A stretch of DNA of 64,000 nucleotides from NCBI RefSeq assembly GCF_039522585.1, contig NZ_BAAADR010000014.1; one strand, written 5' to 3'. This document shows, piece by piece, positions 32,519 through 40,604 of the stretch. Position numbers and translations under genes: made by a program. Every line of letters begins with the position of its first letter. The first letter of the stretch is position 1. Under the pieces are notes generated by a model that made no database searches, had not been told where the DNA came from, and saw only the letters and a list, made by a program, of their open reading frames with translations. The stretch comes from Bisbaumannia salifodinae. Its GTDB lineage: Bacteria > Pseudomonadota > Gammaproteobacteria > Pseudomonadales > Halomonadaceae.

Positions 32519-33166
32519 ATGCCCCCCGCCATTGCGGTCATCACCGGCGATATCATCGCCTCGCGCCGGCTAGGACCCCCCGAACGGCTCTCGGCGGTCC
32601 TCGATCACGCCCTGTCCCGCCTGGCCTCACGCTTCGGTGCGGTCAGCGAACGCTACCGGGGCGACGGCTTCCAACTCGTCCTCCCCCAGGCCTGGCAAGG
32701 CGTAACGGCCGCCGTGTTGCTGCGCGCCGAGCTGATTCGCCACTCCCGGCCCCAGCAACGCTGGGACGCCCGCCTGGCCATCGCCATCGGACACGACGAC
32801 CGGTGGCGGGACGACTCGCGCATCGCCGAGGCCGGCTCGGCGCCTTTCGTGGCCTCCGGCCAGACACTCGACGCCCTGGACGGCGACCACCACCTGGCCC
32901 TGCGGCTGGCGTCGGGCGACTCGCCCTGCCTGGCCCTGCTGATTCGCCACCTGGATGCCATGCTCGAAGGCTGGCCTCCCGCCGCCGCGGAGGCCATCGC
33001 CGAGCGCCTGTGTCATGCTGAGTCCCAGCAGGCCCTGGCCGAGCGGCTCGGCATCAGCCAACCCGCGGTCCACAAGCGCCTGCGGACGGCACACTGGCCG
33101 CTGCTTCAGGAGACCCTGAGCTACCTGGAACGGCGCCTCAAGGAAGAGAGCGAGGCCCATGACTAG
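32519..33166 (+). CDS. SatD-family protein with C-terminal helix-turn-helix
   Basis: A 215-residue protein. The N-terminal part contains ITGDIIASRR (residues 8-17) and RYRGDGFQ (residues 45-52), then LAIAIG and GQTLDALDGD. This order recalls the palm of class III nucleotide cyclases, although I make that comparison from pattern alone. Residues 171-192 (QALAERLGISQPAVHKRLRT) are a clear helix-turn-helix. The protein may therefore sense a nucleotide-like ligand and control its own operon. It overlaps the DUF3307 gene by 8 nt. Function is unknown in the literature I can recall. Confidence 0.75.
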   Translation: MPPAIAVITGDIIASRRLGPPERLSAVLDHALSRLASRFGAVSERYRGDGFQLVLPQAWQGVTAAVLLRAELIRHSRPQQRWDARLAIAIGHDDRWRDDSRIAEAGSAPFVASGQTLDALDGDHHLALRLASGDSPCLALLIRHLDAMLEGWPPAAAEAIAERLCHAESQQALAERLGISQPAVHKRLRTAHWPLLQETLSYLERRLKEESEAHD

Positions 33167-33911
33167 CCCCGAATCCCTGTTGCTGGCGTTGTGGCTGGCC
33201 CATCTGACCGGCGACTTCCTGCTGCAACCCCATGCCTGGGTCGAAGAGCGCTACCGCCTGGGACACCGCTCACCGCACCTGGGGCAACATGCCCTGGTCC
33301 ATGCGGCCCTCACCTTTGCCGTGCTGGTCATCGCCGCCGCCCATGACGCCCAGCGTGGCGCGGTAGCGGTGGCATTCGGCGTCCTGGTCGTGGCGGCCAG
33401 CCACTGGCTGATCGACCTGGCCAAGTCACGACTATCGCCCCGCCGGCTGCGCTGGTTCCTGCTCGACCAGGCCCTGCATGGGCTGGTGCTGGTGGGACTC
33501 TGGCTGGCCTGGGTCGGCAGCTGGCAGCCCCTCGGGAGCGCCGTCGCCTGGCTCGCCACGCCCCAGGTACTGGGCCTGGCCTGCGCCTACCTGCTGGTAT
33601 CGCGCCCGCTCTCCATCGCCATCGCCCTGGTGATGCGGCGCTGGAGCGAGCAGCTCGAGGCCACCGGGACCCTGGCGGCGGCGGGGGCGAGGATCGGCAT
33701 GCTGGAGCGCTTCCTGGTGCTGACCCTGGTGCTGCTCGACCAGCTCACGGCGGTGGGCTTCCTGCTCGCCGCCAAGTCGGTGCTTCGCTTCGGGGACCTG
33801 CGCGAGGCCCAGGACCGCAAGCTCACCGAGTATGTGCTGCTGGGCACCCTGCTCAGCGTCGCCTCGACCCTGGCCCTGGGCCTGACGCTGAGACTGCTGC
33901 TGGAGGGCTAA
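33159..33911 (+). CDS. DUF3307 integral membrane protein
   Basis: A 250-residue membrane protein with about six to seven helices. Conserved polar residues lie inside hydrophobic stretches: HLTGDFLLQPH, HALVH, SHWLIDLAKSR and LLDQALHG. Repeated His/Asp pairs at membrane depth suggest a metal site such as in membrane-bound hydrolases, but this is inference. The gene overlaps satD and ends 4 nt before the amidase gene, so all three may be one transcript. SatD and DUF3307 proteins are encoded together in several bacteria. Confidence 0.78.
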   Translation: MTSPESLLLALWLAHLTGDFLLQPHAWVEERYRLGHRSPHLGQHALVHAALTFAVLVIAAAHDAQRGAVAVAFGVLVVAASHWLIDLAKSRLSPRRLRWFLLDQALHGLVLVGLWLAWVGSWQPLGSAVAWLATPQVLGLACAYLLVSRPLSIAIALVMRRWSEQLEATGTLAAAGARIGMLERFLVLTLVLLDQLTAVGFLLAAKSVLRFGDLREAQDRKLTEYVLLGTLLSVASTLALGLTLRLLLEG

Positions 33912-33915
33912 GCCG

Positions 33916-35058
33916 ATGTGGCGATCCCTGACGGTGCTTGTCGCCGTTTCCCTGCTACTGCTGACCGGGTGTAGCACCCCATCCACGCTGGAGCGGCGCC
34001 ATGGCTATCTCGTCGATCACTCCCATGGCGCCCCCTCTCATAGCAGCCGGGTCCGTCACCTGGTGATCCATTACACCAGCAGCGGCGAGGCGCGCTCCCT
34101 GGCCACGCTGACCGGCCCCCATGTCAGCGCCCATTATGTGCTACCGCTCCCGGCCCGCCGGCACGACGGCGAGCCGCTAATCTACCAACTGGTGGACGAG
34201 TCCCGGCGCGCCTGGCATGCCGGCGCCAGCGCCTGGAGGGGGCGCACCCACCTCAACGACACCTCCATCGGCATCGAGATCGTCAACCGGGGCCCCGATC
34301 GCTCCTTCGCCCAGGTGGAGGCGGCCCTGGAGGCGGATCCCGAGGCGGCCCCTCCGATCCACTGGGCGCCCTACCCCGAGGCGCAGATCGACGCCCTGAT
34401 CCGCTTGGCCCGGGATATCATCGAACGCCACGGCATCCATCCCAGCGACGTGGTGGCCCATTCGGATATCGCCCCCAGCCGCAAGATCGATCCGGGCCCC
34501 GCCTTTCCCTGGCGGACCCTCTACGAGGCCGGGATCGGCGTCTGGCCCGAGGCGGCCAGCGTGGCTCGCTACCGGGCGCGCTTCGCCGCGGCTGCCCCCG
34601 ACACCGCCACCCTGCAGCGGGCCCTGGCGGCCTGGGGCTACCCCCTCGAGGTCAGCGGCGAGCTCGATGACCCGACCCGCGCCGTGCTGCGCGCCTTCCA
34701 GATGCGCTTCCGCCCCGCCGACTACCGCGGCCAACCGGACGCCAAGACGGCGGCGATTCTCTGGGCACTGCTGGAACGCTACCACCCCGAGAGCCTGGAA
34801 GGACTCGCTGAAACCCCGGGCTCTGGGGCTCTCGATACGCCGGAACGCTACCACCCCGAGAGCCTGGAAGGACTCGCTGAAACCCCGGGCTCTGGGGCTC
34901 TCGATACGCCGGAACGCCACCACCCCGAGAGCCTGGAAGGACTCACCGAGACCCCGGGCTCTGGGGCTCTCGATACGCCGGAACGCTACCACCCCGAGGC
35001 CCTCGAGGCGCTAACGCCTTATACCGAGGCATCCCCGGAGGCGGCGCCCGGCAGGTAG
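33916..35058 (+). CDS. AmiD-like lipoprotein N-acetylmuramoyl-L-alanine amidase
   Basis: A 380-residue lipoprotein (lipobox LLTGC, cysteine 19). The Amidase_2 domain has zinc-ligand regions HLVIHYTSS and VVAHSDIAPSRKIDPG with SIGIEIVNRG between. A peptidoglycan-binding domain follows (TLQRALAAWGYPLEVSG to AKTAAILWALL). It cleaves the amide bond between N-acetylmuramic acid and L-alanine in the periplasm. The C-terminus carries 23-residue tandem repeats, absent from ordinary AmiD proteins, and the last 40 bp overlap the convergent XRE-cupin gene. Confidence 0.88.
   Translation: MWRSLTVLVAVSLLLLTGCSTPSTLERRHGYLVDHSHGAPSHSSRVRHLVIHYTSSGEARSLATLTGPHVSAHYVLPLPARRHDGEPLIYQLVDESRRAWHAGASAWRGRTHLNDTSIGIEIVNRGPDRSFAQVEAALEADPEAAPPIHWAPYPEAQIDALIRLARDIIERHGIHPSDVVAHSDIAPSRKIDPGPAFPWRTLYEAGIGVWPEAASVARYRARFAAAAPDTATLQRALAAWGYPLEVSGELDDPTRAVLRAFQMRFRPADYRGQPDAKTAAILWALLERYHPESLEGLAETPGSGALDTPERYHPESLEGLAETPGSGALDTPERHHPESLEGLTETPGSGALDTPERYHPEALEALTPYTEASPEAAPGR
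34774..35000 (+). repeat. 69-bp tandem repeat in the amidase 3' end
   Basis: Units begin at 34774, 34843, 34912 and 34981 (exact 69-bp period; the last is partial). The first two appear identical and the third differs at a few bases. Each codes 23 residues beginning ERYHPESLEGL, keeping the frame open. Confidence 0.93.
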
Positions 35059-35600
35059 TGGATCACGTCATGGAAACGCAGAGGCCCCTGCCCCAGGTTG
35101 CGCATCAGATGGTGGCGGTCGGCATAGAAGCGCAGCCCCTCGCCGGGCCCCAGGCGCTTCTCCTCGTCGCCGGCCAGGGTCAGCCCCAGGGTGCCTTCCA
35201 CCACCACGATATGCTCCACCACCCCCCGGGCATGGGGCGACGACTCGCTCGCCGCCCCGGGGGCCAGCTCGATCTCGAACATCTCGAAGCCCAGCAGCGG
35301 GTCGAAGGGAAACAGCACTCGGGCCTGCATGCCGGCGGCGTCGCGGCCCCAGCGGGTTTCCCCTGCCGGCCCCTCCTCGGCGTCCGTCCCCGGCGGGGCG
35401 AACAGCGACGAGAAGGAGACCGAAAAGCCGCTGGCGATCTTCCATAGCGTCGATACCGTGGGGCTCGACTCGCCCCGCTCGATCTGCCCCAGCATCGCCT
35501 TGCTGACCCCGGTGGCCCGGGCCGCGCGATCGAGGCTCCAGCCCCGCGCCTTGCGCAGGCCGCGCAGCCGCGTGGCGATATGGGTGGCGATCTCCTGCAT
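35019..35600 (-). CDS. XRE-cupin transcriptional regulator
   Basis: A 193-residue regulator. Residues 7-65 are an XRE-type helix-turn-helix (RGWSLDRAARATGVSKAMLGQIERG) and residues about 110-185 are a cupin sensor (HARGVVEHIVVVEGTLGLTL, LRFYADRHHLMRN). This architecture is common next to transporter and catabolic genes. It is divergent from the BenE-like transporter; two copies of an 18-bp inverted repeat lie between them and are probably its targets. Confidence 0.9.
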   Translation of the reverse strand: MQEIATHIATRLRGLRKARGWSLDRAARATGVSKAMLGQIERGESSPTVSTLWKIASGFSVSFSSLFAPPGTDAEEGPAGETRWGRDAAGMQARVLFPFDPLLGFEMFEIELAPGAASESSPHARGVVEHIVVVEGTLGLTLAGDEEKRLGPGEGLRFYADRHHLMRNLGQGPLRFHDVIHYLPGAASGDASV

Positions 35601-35628
35601 CGCAGCCTCCAGTGAGAGTTATTCCTAT

Positions 35629-35682
35629 TGTGCGCTATGACGCACAGTGCTAGGGTACCGGCATTGTACGCTATAACGCACA
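35629..35682. promoter_or_regulatory. Twin 18-bp operators between XRE-cupin and BenE-like genes
   Basis: TGTGCGCTATGACGCACA (35629-35646) and TGTACGCTATAACGCACA (35665-35682): inverted repeats TGTRCG-N6-CGCACA, 36 bp centre to centre. They differ at two positions and fill the divergent promoter gap. Confidence 0.82.
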
Positions 35683-35719
35683 GCGCGAGGAGTCGTCCCC
35701 GCGTCAGGAGACACCGGCC

Positions 35720-36916
35720 ATGCAACCGCAGACCCACTTCGCGACATCGCGCCGCTCGCTGTGGCGCGACCTCAGCCCCTCCACCGTGACCGCCGGCCTG
35801 GTGGCAGTACTGGTGGGCTATGGCAGCTCGGCGGTGATCATCTTCCAGGCCGCCGAGGCGGCCGGTGCCAGCCAGGCACAGATCGGCTCCTGGTTGTGGG
35901 CGCTGGGCATCGGCACCGGCCTGACCTCCCTGGGACTGTCGCTGCGCTACCGCATGCCGGTGCTGACCGCCTGGTCGACTCCCGGGGCCGCCCTGCTGGC
36001 CACCAGCCTGCCCGGCGTGCCCATGGCCGAAGCCATCGGCGCCTTCCTCTTCTCGGCGGCGCTGATCACCCTGTGCGGCGTCACCGGCCTGTTCGGCGCC
36101 CTGGTCAAGCGCATTCCCCCGACCCTGGCCGCGGCCATGCTGGCCGGGGTGCTGCTGCGCTTCGGCATCGACCTCTTCGCCACCTTCGAGACCCAGTGGC
36201 CGCTGCCCCTGGCCATGCTGCTGGCCTATGGCCTGGGGCGGCGCTTTTTGCCCCGCTACGCCATCGTGCTGGTGCTGCTCACCGGGGTGGCGGTCACCGC
36301 CACCCAGGGGCAACTCCAGTTGGGCGGTATCGCCCTGACCCCGACCCTGCCGGTCTTCACCGCGCCGAGCTTTTCGCTCTCGACCCTGATCGGCGTGGGC
36401 ATCCCGCTCTTCGTGGTAACCATGGCCACCCAGAACCTGCCCGGCATCACGGTGCTGCGGGCCGCCGGTTACCCGGCCCCCAGCTCGCCGCTGATCGGCT
36501 GGACCGGAGCCACCACCCTGGCCCTGGCGCCCTTCGGCGGCTTCGCCCTCAACCTGGCGGCGATCAGTGCCGCGGTCTGCCTGGGCCGCGAGGCCCACGA
36601 GGACCCGGCCAGGCGCTACACCGCCGGGGTCGCCGCCGGGGTCGGCTACCTGACCCTGGGGATCTTCGGCGCCACCGTCACCGCCCTGTTCGCCGCCTTC
36701 CCCGCCGAGCTGGTGATGGCCCTGGCCGGTCTGGCCCTGCTGGGCACCATCGGCAACGGCCTGGCCGGCGCCATGGCGGAGCCCGAGCAACGCGACGCCG
36801 CCCTGGTCACCTGTTTGTTCACCGCCTCCGGGGGCACCCTGCTGGGGATCGGCGCCGCCTTCTGGGGCCTGCTGGCGGGAATGGCCATGCTGGGGCTGCA
36901 TGCCTGGCGCCGCTAA
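35720..36916 (+). CDS. BenE/YdcO-family transporter
   Basis: A 398-residue protein with about 12 membrane helices and the BenE-family features LVAVLVGYGSSAVIIFQAA, TAWSTPGAALL and QNLPGITVLRAAGYP. Family members are described as benzoate/proton symporters. No aromatic-degradation genes are near, so the substrate is open. It is controlled by the divergent XRE-cupin protein. The 3' end is repeated twice downstream (36976, 37034). Confidence 0.87.
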   Translation: MQPQTHFATSRRSLWRDLSPSTVTAGLVAVLVGYGSSAVIIFQAAEAAGASQAQIGSWLWALGIGTGLTSLGLSLRYRMPVLTAWSTPGAALLATSLPGVPMAEAIGAFLFSAALITLCGVTGLFGALVKRIPPTLAAAMLAGVLLRFGIDLFATFETQWPLPLAMLLAYGLGRRFLPRYAIVLVLLTGVAVTATQGQLQLGGIALTPTLPVFTAPSFSLSTLIGVGIPLFVVTMATQNLPGITVLRAAGYPAPSSPLIGWTGATTLALAPFGGFALNLAAISAAVCLGREAHEDPARRYTAGVAAGVGYLTLGIFGATVTALFAAFPAELVMALAGLALLGTIGNGLAGAMAEPEQRDAALVTCLFTASGGTLLGIGAAFWGLLAGMAMLGLHAWRR

Positions 36917-37054
36917 GACCTGATGATGCTGGGACCTAATGATGCTGGGGCCCGGCGATGCCGGGACTAGATAACGCCTGGCGGCGCTAAGACCTGGCGA
37001 TGTTGGGGCCTGGCGATGCTGGGACCGGATCACGCCTGCCGGCGCTAAGGCCTA
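36902..37054 (+). repeat. Decayed copies of the BenE-like gene's 3' end
   Basis: The true gene end GCCTGGCGCCGCTAAGACC (36902) recurs at 36976 with one mismatch in 21 bases and at 37034 with several. The spacers contain a 14-17-bp subrepeat around GATGCTGGG. The copies keep gene sense and include the stop. The rest of the gap 36917-37134 shows nothing else. Confidence 0.8.
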
Positions 37055-37134
37055 GTCTCGCGTCGCCGGGAGGATTGGCGGCATCACCGCGGCCTGCTAG
37101 GGTTCGGGCATTTCACCGGCCGCAGAGAGGCGTC

Positions 37135-37731
37135 ATGACCGGGCTGACCTTGACCACCCGCCGGGGGCCGGCCATCGCCCCCCACCTGGAGGCGCTCGCC
37201 GGGCTGCGCATCCGGGTGTTCCGCGACTTTCCCTACCTCTACGACGGCGACCCCGCCTACGAGGCCGCCTACCTGGGTCGCTACGCCGAGAACCCGGCCA
37301 GCCTCTTCGTGCTGGCCTTCGACGGCGAGGCCCTGGTGGGGGCCGCCACCGGCCAGCCCCTGGCCGATGAGGTGGCGGAGTTTCGCGCCCCCTTCGCCGC
37401 CGCCGGCATTGATCCCGCCACGGTCTTCTATTACGGCGAGTCGCTGCTGCTGCCCGAGTACCGGGGCCGCGGCATCGGCAAGGCCTTTATGGCCGAGCGG
37501 GAGGCCCATGCCCGGGACAACGGCTTCGCCCTCGCCGCCTTCTGTGCCGTGGAGCGCCCCGAGGAGCATCCCCGCAAGCCCGCCGACTATCGCCCCCTGC
37601 ACGGTTTCTGGGCGAGCCGCGGCTACCGCCGCCGGGGCGAGCTCGCCACCACCTTCGCCTGGAAGGATCTCGGCGAGGCCGAGGAGAGCGACAAGCCCAT
37701 GGTCTTCTGGCTCAAGGAACTGACCCCATGA
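37135..37731 (+). CDS. GNAT-family acetyltransferase
   Basis: Read from ATG 37135 after GAGAGG; a longer frame begins in the repeat region and is unlikely. The 198-residue protein has the GNAT acetyl-CoA loop in LLPEYRGRGIGKAFMAERE preceded by the strand VFYYGESLLL. It overlaps the nitrilase-family gene (ATGA), and the two are probably one functional pair. Homologues of both domains occur fused in some bacteria. Confidence 0.85.
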   Translation: MTGLTLTTRRGPAIAPHLEALAGLRIRVFRDFPYLYDGDPAYEAAYLGRYAENPASLFVLAFDGEALVGAATGQPLADEVAEFRAPFAAAGIDPATVFYYGESLLLPEYRGRGIGKAFMAEREAHARDNGFALAAFCAVERPEEHPRKPADYRPLHGFWASRGYRRRGELATTFAWKDLGEAEESDKPMVFWLKELTP

Positions 37732-38633
37732 CGGTAACGGTAGCCGCCGCCCAGTATCCCATCGACCGCTTCCGCCACTTCGACGACTTCGTCGCCAAGG
37801 CCAGCCGCTGGGTCAAGGACGCCGCCGACCGCGGCGCCGACCTGCTGGTCTTCCCCGAGTATGGCGGCATGGAGCTCACCTCCCTGCTGCCCGAGGCGGT
37901 GATCGGCGACCTTTCGGCCCAGCTCGAGGCGCTGCAGCCGCTGCGCGACGACGCCCTGGCCGTGTGGCGACGCCTGGCCATGCAGCATGAGGTCACCCTG
38001 CTGGCGCCATCGCTACCCTGGCGCCTGGCCGATGGCCGCTACGTCAATCGCGCCTGGCTGATCACCCCGGACGGCCGTATGGGTCACCAGGACAAGCAGA
38101 TCATGACCCGCTTCGAGAACGACGAGTGGGGGGTCTCCGCCGGCGACGGCCTGCGCCTCTTCGATACCCCGGCGGGACGGCTCGGCGTGCTGATCTGCTA
38201 CGACAGCGAGTTCCCCGACCTGGCCCGGGCCCTGGTCGAGGCCGGTGCCGACCTGCTGCTGGTGCCCAGCTGCACCGACACCCCCGCCGGCTACCATCGG
38301 GTGCGCCTCTCGGCCCAGGCCCGCGCCATCGAGCAGCAGGTGGCCATCGTCCACTCTCCCACCGTGGGCGAGGCGCTCTGGTCACCGGCGGTGGATATCA
38401 ATACCGGCCATGCCGCCGTCTATACCCCCTGCGATCATGGCTTCCCGCCGGACGGCATCCTGACCCGGGGCGAGGACGCCACCCCGGGCTGGCAGCTGGC
38501 CCGCCTCGACCTGCCGCTGATTCGCGCCCTGCGCGAGCAGGGCCAGGTCAATAACTACCATGACTGGGAGCTGCAAAAGCAGCGCCTCGCCTTGGGCGTC
38601 GAATGGGAGATGAGCGCCGGGGACAAGGCGTAG
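37728..38633 (+). CDS. Carbon-nitrogen hydrolase (nitrilase superfamily)
   Basis: A 301-residue nitrilase-fold amidase. The catalytic triad is E in LVFPEYGGME, K in GHQDKQIMTRFE and C in LGVLICYDSEFPD. It would cleave an amide or nitrile C-N bond. The overlapping GNAT gene suggests a combined acylation/deacylation or amino-group processing role. Substrate unknown. Confidence 0.88.
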   Translation: MTVTVAAAQYPIDRFRHFDDFVAKASRWVKDAADRGADLLVFPEYGGMELTSLLPEAVIGDLSAQLEALQPLRDDALAVWRRLAMQHEVTLLAPSLPWRLADGRYVNRAWLITPDGRMGHQDKQIMTRFENDEWGVSAGDGLRLFDTPAGRLGVLICYDSEFPDLARALVEAGADLLLVPSCTDTPAGYHRVRLSAQARAIEQQVAIVHSPTVGEALWSPAVDINTGHAAVYTPCDHGFPPDGILTRGEDATPGWQLARLDLPLIRALREQGQVNNYHDWELQKQRLALGVEWEMSAGDKA

Positions 38634-38790
38634 CGAGGGTTTTTTGCCAGGGAAGGCAAAAGTAGCGCCCAGGGAAGGGTTTACAGCGCCTCGCGAAGGC
38701 TTGTCGCCGGACCAGCTATCGCCATCACGTCGGCCCGGTAAAGAAGACTCAACCACAGAAACGGCATTCTCTACCAACCGACCCGGCGTT

Positions 38791-38818
38791 TTGCCGCCAC
38801 CCCGGCTTGCCGTACAAT
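38791..38818 (+). promoter_or_regulatory. proS promoter
   Basis: TTGCCG (38791-38796), 16-bp spacer, TACAAT (38813-38818). AAGGAT before the ATG completes the start region. Upstream, 38634-38715 carries degenerate 20-30-bp repeats with AGGGAAGG/GCGAAGG cores and no gene. Confidence 0.65.
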
Positions 38819-38882
38819 GCGCTGCAAAGACGCTGCGAGTCGCAGCCCCGCCTGTTAACGCTTCGAAGGATACGCCCAAGCC

Positions 38883-40604
38883 ATGCGCGCCAGTGAACTC
38901 CTGATGTCCACCCTCAAGGAAACGCCCAACGACGCCGAGGTGGTCAGCCACCAGCTGATGCTGCGGGCGGGGATGATCCGCCGCCTCACCTCCGGCCTCT
39001 ACACCTGGCTGCCGCTGGGCCTGCGCACCCTGCGCAAGGTGGAGCGTATCGTCCGCGAGGAGATGGACCGGGCCGGCGCCCAGGAACTGCTGATGCCGGC
39101 GGTGCAACCCGCCGAGCTGTGGCAGGAGTCGGGCCGCTGGGAGCAGTATGGCCCGGAGCTGCTGCGCCTCAAGGATCGCCACGACCGCGACTACTGCGTG
39201 GGCCCCACCCACGAAGAGGTGATCACCGACCTGGTGCGCCGCGAGCTCAACAGCTACAAGCAGCTGCCGGCCAACTTCTACCAGATCCAGACCAAGTTCC
39301 GCGACGAGATCCGCCCGCGCTTCGGGGTGATGCGCTCCCGGGAATTCATCATGAAGGACGCCTACTCCTTCCATATCGACGAGGCCTCGCTAAAACAGAC
39401 CTACCAGGCCATGTACGACGCCTATGTGCGCATCTTCACTCGCCTGGGCCTGGGCTTCCGTCCGGTACTGGCCGACAGCGGCGCCATCGGCGGCGACCGC
39501 TCCCACGAGTTCCACGTGCTGGCCGACTCCGGCGAGGACGCCATCGTCTTCTCCAGCGACTCCGATTACGCCGCCAATATCGAGAAGGCCGAGGCCCTGC
39601 CAGCGCCGCTGGGCAGCGACGCCCAGCGCCCCGCGCCCAGCGAGGAACTGCGCCTGGTCGACACCCCGAACGCCAAGACCATCGCCGCCCTGGTCGAACA
39701 GCACGGCCTGCCCATCGAGAAGACCCTCAAGACCCTGATGGTCAAGGGCAGCGAGGGCGGCCTAGTGGCCCTGCTGGTGCGCGGCGACCACGAGCTCAAC
39801 GAGATCAAGGCCGAGCACCTGCCCGAGGTGGCCGCGCCCCTGACCATGGCCACGGAAGAAGAGATCCGTGCCGCGGCGGGCGCCGGCCCCGGCTCCCTGG
39901 GCCCGGTGGGCCTCGAGATGCCGATCGTCATCGACCGCTCGGTGGCGCTGATGAGCGACTTCGGCGCCGGCGCCAATATCGATGGCCAGCACTACTTCGG
40001 CATCAACTGGGAGCGCGACCTGCCCCTGCCCAAGGTCGCCGACCTGCGCAACGTGATGGAGGGCGACCCCTCCCCGGACGGCAAGGGCACCCTCTCCATC
40101 AAGCGCGGCATCGAGGTGGGGCACGTCTTCCAGCTGGGCAAGAAGTACTCCGAGGCGATGAACGCCACCGTGCTCGGCGAGAACGGCAAGGGCACCCACC
40201 CGTGGATGGGCTGCTACGGCATCGGCGTGACCCGGGTGGTGGCCGCCGCCATCGAGCAGAACCACGACGCCAATGGCATCATCTGGCCGGATGCCATCGC
40301 CCCCTTCCATATCGTCCTCGTACCGATGAATGCGCATAAGTCACAGCGCGTGCGCGACGAGGCGGAACGCCTCTACACTGAGCTCACGGCCCGGGGTTAC
40401 GATGTGTTACTCGATGACCGCGATACCCGGCCGGGGGTCAAGTTCGCCGACCAGGAGCTGATCGGCATTCCGCACCGCCTGGTGATCGGCGATCGGGGCC
40501 TCGACAAGGGAGAGCTCGAATACAAGGGGCGTCGCGATGAAGAGGCCACCATGGTACCCGCCGATACCCTCCTGGACTTCCTGGCCGAAGCCATTCGCCG
40601 CTAG
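38883..40604 (+). CDS. proS: Prolyl-tRNA synthetase
   Basis: A 573-residue bacterial-type ProRS (E. coli 572). Motif 1 lies near TSGLYTWLPLGLR, motif 2 in FRDEIRPRFGVMRSREFIMKDAYSFH (quoted here in part), a YbaK-like editing insertion spans roughly residues 225-405, motif 3 is GCYGIGVTRVVAA, and the anticodon-binding domain is C-terminal. It charges tRNA-Pro and removes mischarged alanine. Confidence 0.97.
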   Translation: MRASELLMSTLKETPNDAEVVSHQLMLRAGMIRRLTSGLYTWLPLGLRTLRKVERIVREEMDRAGAQELLMPAVQPAELWQESGRWEQYGPELLRLKDRHDRDYCVGPTHEEVITDLVRRELNSYKQLPANFYQIQTKFRDEIRPRFGVMRSREFIMKDAYSFHIDEASLKQTYQAMYDAYVRIFTRLGLGFRPVLADSGAIGGDRSHEFHVLADSGEDAIVFSSDSDYAANIEKAEALPAPLGSDAQRPAPSEELRLVDTPNAKTIAALVEQHGLPIEKTLKTLMVKGSEGGLVALLVRGDHELNEIKAEHLPEVAAPLTMATEEEIRAAAGAGPGSLGPVGLEMPIVIDRSVALMSDFGAGANIDGQHYFGINWERDLPLPKVADLRNVMEGDPSPDGKGTLSIKRGIEVGHVFQLGKKYSEAMNATVLGENGKGTHPWMGCYGIGVTRVVAAAIEQNHDANGIIWPDAIAPFHIVLVPMNAHKSQRVRDEAERLYTELTARGYDVLLDDRDTRPGVKFADQELIGIPHRLVIGDRGLDKGELEYKGRRDEEATMVPADTLLDFLAEAIRR

